The notes under the pieces: model-generated | The model's database searches: none | Told to the model about the DNA's origin: nothing | Seen by the model: only the letters and a program-made list of their open reading frames with translations | Translations under genes and position numbers: made by a program | Shown: in pieces, positions 60,066-64,000 of the stretch | Position numbering within the stretch: position 1 is the stretch's first letter | Layout: each line of letters starts with the position of its first letter | Origin: Pelodera strongyloides | Taxonomy: Eukaryota; Nematoda; Chromadorea; Rhabditida; Rhabditidae | DNA: 64,000 nucleotides | Direction of reading: 5' to 3' | NCBI GenBank assembly: GCA_036852015.1 | Contig: JAANDG010000001.1 | Location: forward strand, 62,001 to 126,000

Positions 60066-63000
60066 TTATTCGTCATCGCTAAAGTCCGCAAATCTGTTCT
60101 TCTTTTGCGCACTTGTTGGTTCTTGCTTCGGAGTTTTCTGAAAAATATTTCCATCACATACCCTTTTTGACACGTGTTTTGTTTCGTTATTTCAAACTTG
60201 TGGGGGTTGAGACCCGGTGGAGAGAGACATTCACCAGTGAAACTAATATGTAACCCAGAAACGAACCGAGAATGAAACCTTAATGGCTTACCAGATCCAC
60301 GGTCCTCTCTTTCTCCTTCTTTTTCTTCTTATCTTTGTTGATCTGAGGAGTTTGGTCCGCATCATTCATTCCCTAGAATTGCAAACGATGAAAGATATTT
60401 ATATTCCAATACTGCAAAGATTTGTTTTAAGGGGAGTGGGAAGGAATGCCGTTTGCCTCGCACTTTAACTCATTTTTCCAGTCAAACGATCAAAAATAAC
60501 ATGTTTTTCAAGGATTCACTTCGGAACTTTGGAAAACGCTCAGTTTCAATAAAGGAATAGCTCTGCGTACTGTAACTTAAAGCCGTATAACAGCCGGTTT
60601 TGAAACGCACATTGGACTATGTATTCCTATGTAGCCTATGCAAATAACTACATTTTGTTTATAATAATTATAATAATTTGCATACAATACATTGGAAGGC
60701 TGTACGTACACCCTCTGGTGAAACAATAAACTCTACTCCTTACATTTTCGGTGACTTCCTCCTGACGTGTGTGATCCAACGGCTCCTAAAACATATAATT
60801 ACACAAAGAAGAAAATTGAAATAGCTTTGTTTACGCGATCGTCGATCCACCAGCGATTACTGCTTCGTACAAAGTACAAAACCGAACTTTGGGTGTATTT
60901 TTTTAGCTTCACCTAACTTTGGAAATTCTTGCGCTTTCCTTGTATTGTCAGACATGCAAACATGTTGTTACAAAATCAAAAAGACAGTATACAATGTTAC
61001 TTTAAAGGGAACTTAACTCCGGTTCATGATGATTCGATGCAAAGTAATATGACTTATGATAGATATACGTACCTCTTTTATACTGCGCAGTTTGAGTTCT
61101 TTGTCCTTCTTCCTCTTCTTCTTTTCAGAACTTGTTTCTATTTCCTGAAGAAAACCAAAAATTATTCAGTACAAAACAAACGAAAGCATCGGTTGAATTA
61201 AAACATATGACGATGACAGATAGTGTCATGTTACAGTAACGAAGCTCATAAATAGGCCAGTAAAGTTGTTGATGACATCAAATGACACAGATATAAACTC
61301 TGTCAAATGTGAAAACAAGCCAGTACAAAAAATCCCTATAAATCTGAAAAGAATCTTAGACAAGCGTGCCAAATAATAAAGCCAAAATTTTGGACAAAAG
61401 ATCTTAAAAAAGGTCAATGTTTCATGCACTATATATTACTAGCACTATGTGTACAAACTTCACTCCTTGGCCCATGAACTAAATATACATGAGCAATCGA
61501 CAACGTAGACTATATAGACAGTAATTGTACATGCAAATTTACAAATATTACCAAGCATGCTCACAAACAATCATTCACAAATTCACACATAATAAACTCA
61601 GTGGTGAAAAAAGAGAGTATGAACCACACCACAGAACTTGGGCAATCGTTTAAAAGAGCTACAAGAATAACATACCCCATCATTCGTTTTCAATCGCTTA
61701 TGCGCGGGTTCTTCTCCTTCTAAAACAACACTCTCGTTCAGACCATTTTCCTCGTGCTCGTTTTCATCAGCACTGAAAAGATCAACTATACACATAACAA
61801 AAGAACGCGAGAAATGTGATCTAATATACCAAAAACGAATTGTGCTTATACTCAACTTACGCATCTATTTGTATTATTTCTGTTCACTTATTTGTTTGTG
61901 CACATACTCACAAGAATTCGATTCGTTAAGTACGGGTCCTGTGATAGGACAAAAACGCCCCAAACAAGACATAAGGCACACGACGTTGCGTAAGGCAAAC
62001 TATCGTTGGGCAAGAATAATCCCACAACAGCGTGGCGACTATTAAACGACATCTTCGTGACCAAGGAATCTAACTTTTCAGACGCAATACAATTAATTAT
62101 GCCTATTCACATAACTAAGTATACCATAAACAAATAGCGCTTATACAGGAAAACATTAAAATAAAGTATAAATATTAAATATTAAACATCACGATACATA
62201 CCCATTCTCTTCATTTCCTTGTAAGGCGAACAAATCGTCACTCAACTGTTGTTCGTGCTTTCTAAAACAATAAACAAATTAACAACAAATTTCTTAAACA
62301 CTTCCAGGTTAAATTGCACATAAACATATGTAAACAAACTCAAACATACATAATATGCGGCATAAAAGGGAATAAACTATCGCAAGATAAGAGCATACTG
62401 TAAATATGAATAGAATCACCTCTTTCGAGAGACGTTCTGTTCTTCGACCATTGCTGCCTGACCCTCCTCCTTGTAGGTGACCTAGAGAAACATAATTGAA
62501 AGGCAAAACTACAAACTACAATTAGATTCGGCTTCTGTATAATCGCAAAACAAATAGAAAGCACCTTCCCAAGCAGAATCAAAGCGAATCTTTTCTTCTG
62601 TAGACTCCGAACTAATTGCGAACCAGGTTTACCGTCTACTTATTAATCACTATCACAAAAAATTGCAAACTACTTTAATGAAAACCAATAAATAAAAACA
62701 TTTTTACTGTTGGGACAAGAACAACAAGCAATGCGCTACAGAAATACATACATAAGAACAGCAAAAAACAAGATGATTCAACTCAAATATAATAAATGCA
62801 TTTGATTAAAGCTGGAAATTATACTTTGTTCGCCATGTTATACTATATATATACGTCCATAGTATCAATCACTGCGCACACTCATTATCCTGCAGAGGCC
62901 GTATTCACCAACACACTCTTAGCTCCCTGTGGAGGCCAGGGAGGGCTCCCTGCGTGTTGGTGAATACGGCCTCAGAACCAAATATCACCTATGACCAACC

Positions 63001-63760
63001 TTTAACAAATTGGCCACAATTGAGCACATGCCTCCCTTGACATCTAGTCCCGTGCACCTAACGAGCACTCTATCACCGGCTTTCAGACTATGGCCACCCA
63101 GACGAGCTCGTGCCTGAAAAGAGAAAATATAAGATGTAACAACGTTATCCTTAATCCCTTACCATTCATTACCTTACTGGCCCTAACCTGAACATGTAGG
63201 GCTATTTGTCACCCGAAACTCATCATCTACTCTACGCATGAGAAGAAGTTAAACGCCTTGGAAAATGTGCATGAAGCTGACTAAAAGCTCATTTTTTTTT
63301 GTAATAAACAATTATCCTAATATTACCCATCGAGAGAAAAACAACTACATAGGACCAAAGTAAAGGAAAATAATAAAAAGAAAAGGAATAACATTCATAT
63401 CCGTTAAGAATCGAGCGACATTTATCTTCGTACCGGTGTCTAGAATTCCAACAGTATATTTTCGGGTCAAGTCATTATCAATTAGTCATGAAACATTCCG
63501 CACTAATTTCACAAAGTCAAGCACCCCCATGGGGAATTCCCCGTCTTTTTCACTGCGTGTCTCACCTTAGTATGCTATTTTCTGTCCCCAGGGAATATTT
63601 CCCCGAGGCAATTAGGGTGGTGCATATGACCTCAGCTAGAAAATGTCTCACCGCCTTGTCAATCCTTCCCTTCACTTGCAGCGTCTCGTGTAAAAGGGCG
63701 GAGAAAAAGTCGTGCGAGATTTGAAGGACCCGTGCCTCGTACTTCTTACCAAGTCGAGGT
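60066..63760 (-). CDS. S1/OB-like domain protein with lysine-rich tail, 5' end outside window (possible RNA polymerase I subunit RPA43)
   Basis: Exons 5' to 3': 63631-63760, 63000-63113, 62420-62481, 62202-62261, 61676-61772, 61073-61144, 60744-60785, 60292-60372, 60066-60137 (TAA). The visible N-terminal part PRLGKKYEARVLQISHDFFS, ALLHETLQVKGRI and KAGDRVLVRCTGLDVKGGMC looks like the strands of an S1/OB fold. It is followed by acidic and lysine-rich low-complexity sequence (DKKKKKEKERTVD) ending NRFADFSDDE. RPA43 (POLR1F) has the same arrangement, with GD...LD...G near the end of its OB fold and a KKKKKK tail, so it is my first guess. Another S1-domain nucleolar protein is possible. Phases agree across all nine exons. 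Confidence 0.75.
60577..60720. mobile_element. TTAA MITE, family A, copy 13 (truncated)
   Basis: The left end TTAAAGCCGTATAACAGCCG continues as GGTTTTGAAACGCACATTGG; the right inverted repeat is lost. Lies in an intron of gene 6. Confidence 0.65.
62895..62973. mobile_element. MITE family C, copy 5 (79 bp, internal deletion)
   Basis: Perfect termini GAGGCCGTATTCACCAACAC and GTGTTGGTGAATACGGCCTC around a very short middle (TTAGCTCCCTGTGGAGGCCA). Located 27 bp from the donor of gene 6 exon 63000-63113. Confidence 0.92.
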
Positions 63761-64000
63761 CTGAAAGTGAGCAACTCTTATCAATTATCAGGATAACAAT
63801 TTTGTTTACGATTCTCAGTGCAATGAAGCCTGACAAACCAAGAAAACACAAAATTAACTAACAAAAAATACAACTCGAATAAGGTTTTAGTTTAGTATTT
63901 CCAATTCACTTCCCAAGCGGATTTGTGTACAAAAAATGTGCTCTATGTGTGTTTTGATTCTAAAGACCGCATGCAGATGAATATGAATGTGTTTCATACA
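63761..64000. other. Intron of gene 6 at the window edge
   Basis: AT-rich sequence upstream (on the minus strand) of the acceptor at 63762-63761. The phase of exon 63631-63760 requires an earlier coding exon beyond the window. Nothing else is recognised here. Confidence 0.55.

Noticed and set aside
63488..63724. Plus-strand open frame near the right edge
   Set aside because: It is antisense to the gene 6 exon 63631-63760, whose frame joins in phase with eight further exons.
1..64000. CRISPR arrays, operons or bacterial features
   Set aside because: All genes are split by spliceosomal introns; the repeats are dispersed or irregular and no spacer-repeat array exists.

Overview
The window looks like a compact, intron-rich animal (metazoan) nuclear genome. 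It carries six conserved eukaryotic protein-coding genes, all split by short GT-AG introns (mostly about 70-400 nt) and separated by roughly 0.9-2.1 kb. The gene set (CLIP-170, KLHL18, PSMD11, CNOT1, ABCF3) and the presence of KLHL18 and CLIP-170 point to an animal. The small introns and many short inverted-repeat transposons would fit an early-branching or otherwise compact invertebrate such as a sponge, but the lineage cannot be fixed from the sequence alone.

Layout. (1) 348-4052, plus strand: 3' part of an ABCF3 (GCN20-like) gene, with a Penelope-like retroelement relic in one intron. (2) 4981-23397, minus strand: a complete CLIP-170-type microtubule plus-end protein. It has two N-terminal CAP-Gly domains, a long coiled coil spread over about 35 small exons and two C-terminal zinc knuckles. 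Its introns carry most of the mobile DNA. (3) 24372-34248, minus strand: complete KLHL18 (BTB, BACK, six Kelch blades). My exon model is 1737 nt, 578 residues, in frame. One 4.3 kb intron contains a 1.1 kb foldback element, a MITE, a tandem repeat and a tRNA-like relic. (4) 36335-39422, plus strand: complete PSMD11/Rpn6 proteasome lid subunit, 11 exons, 420 residues, in frame. (5) 40439-58665, plus strand: complete CNOT1, the CCR4-NOT scaffold, 55 exons, about 2535 residues, in frame. (6) 60066 to beyond 63760, minus strand: 3' part of a gene for an S1/OB-like domain followed by a lysine-rich tail, possibly the RNA polymerase I subunit RPA43.

The genes do not form a pathway; they are housekeeping and cytoskeletal neighbours. 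ABCF3/CLIP and CNOT1/gene 6 converge, KLHL18 and PSMD11 diverge from a shared 2.1 kb region, and PSMD11 and CNOT1 are in tandem.

Mobile DNA. A TTAA-flanked MITE family (terminal motif TTAAAGCGAAATACCGGCCG) is present in at least thirteen copies, and a second near-perfect hairpin family with the same outermost bases in two. A third family (GAGGCCGTATTCACCAACAC) has five copies. Several copies sit within 12-35 bp of splice sites. The most unusual spots are a near-complete tRNA-Gly(GCC) sequence with an encoded CCA fused through AA to what looks like the U5 end of a retroviral-type LTR, nested in an inverted-repeat element; a run of phase-1 symmetric exons in CLIP encoding related coiled-coil modules; and a perfect 33+5+33 nt hairpin.
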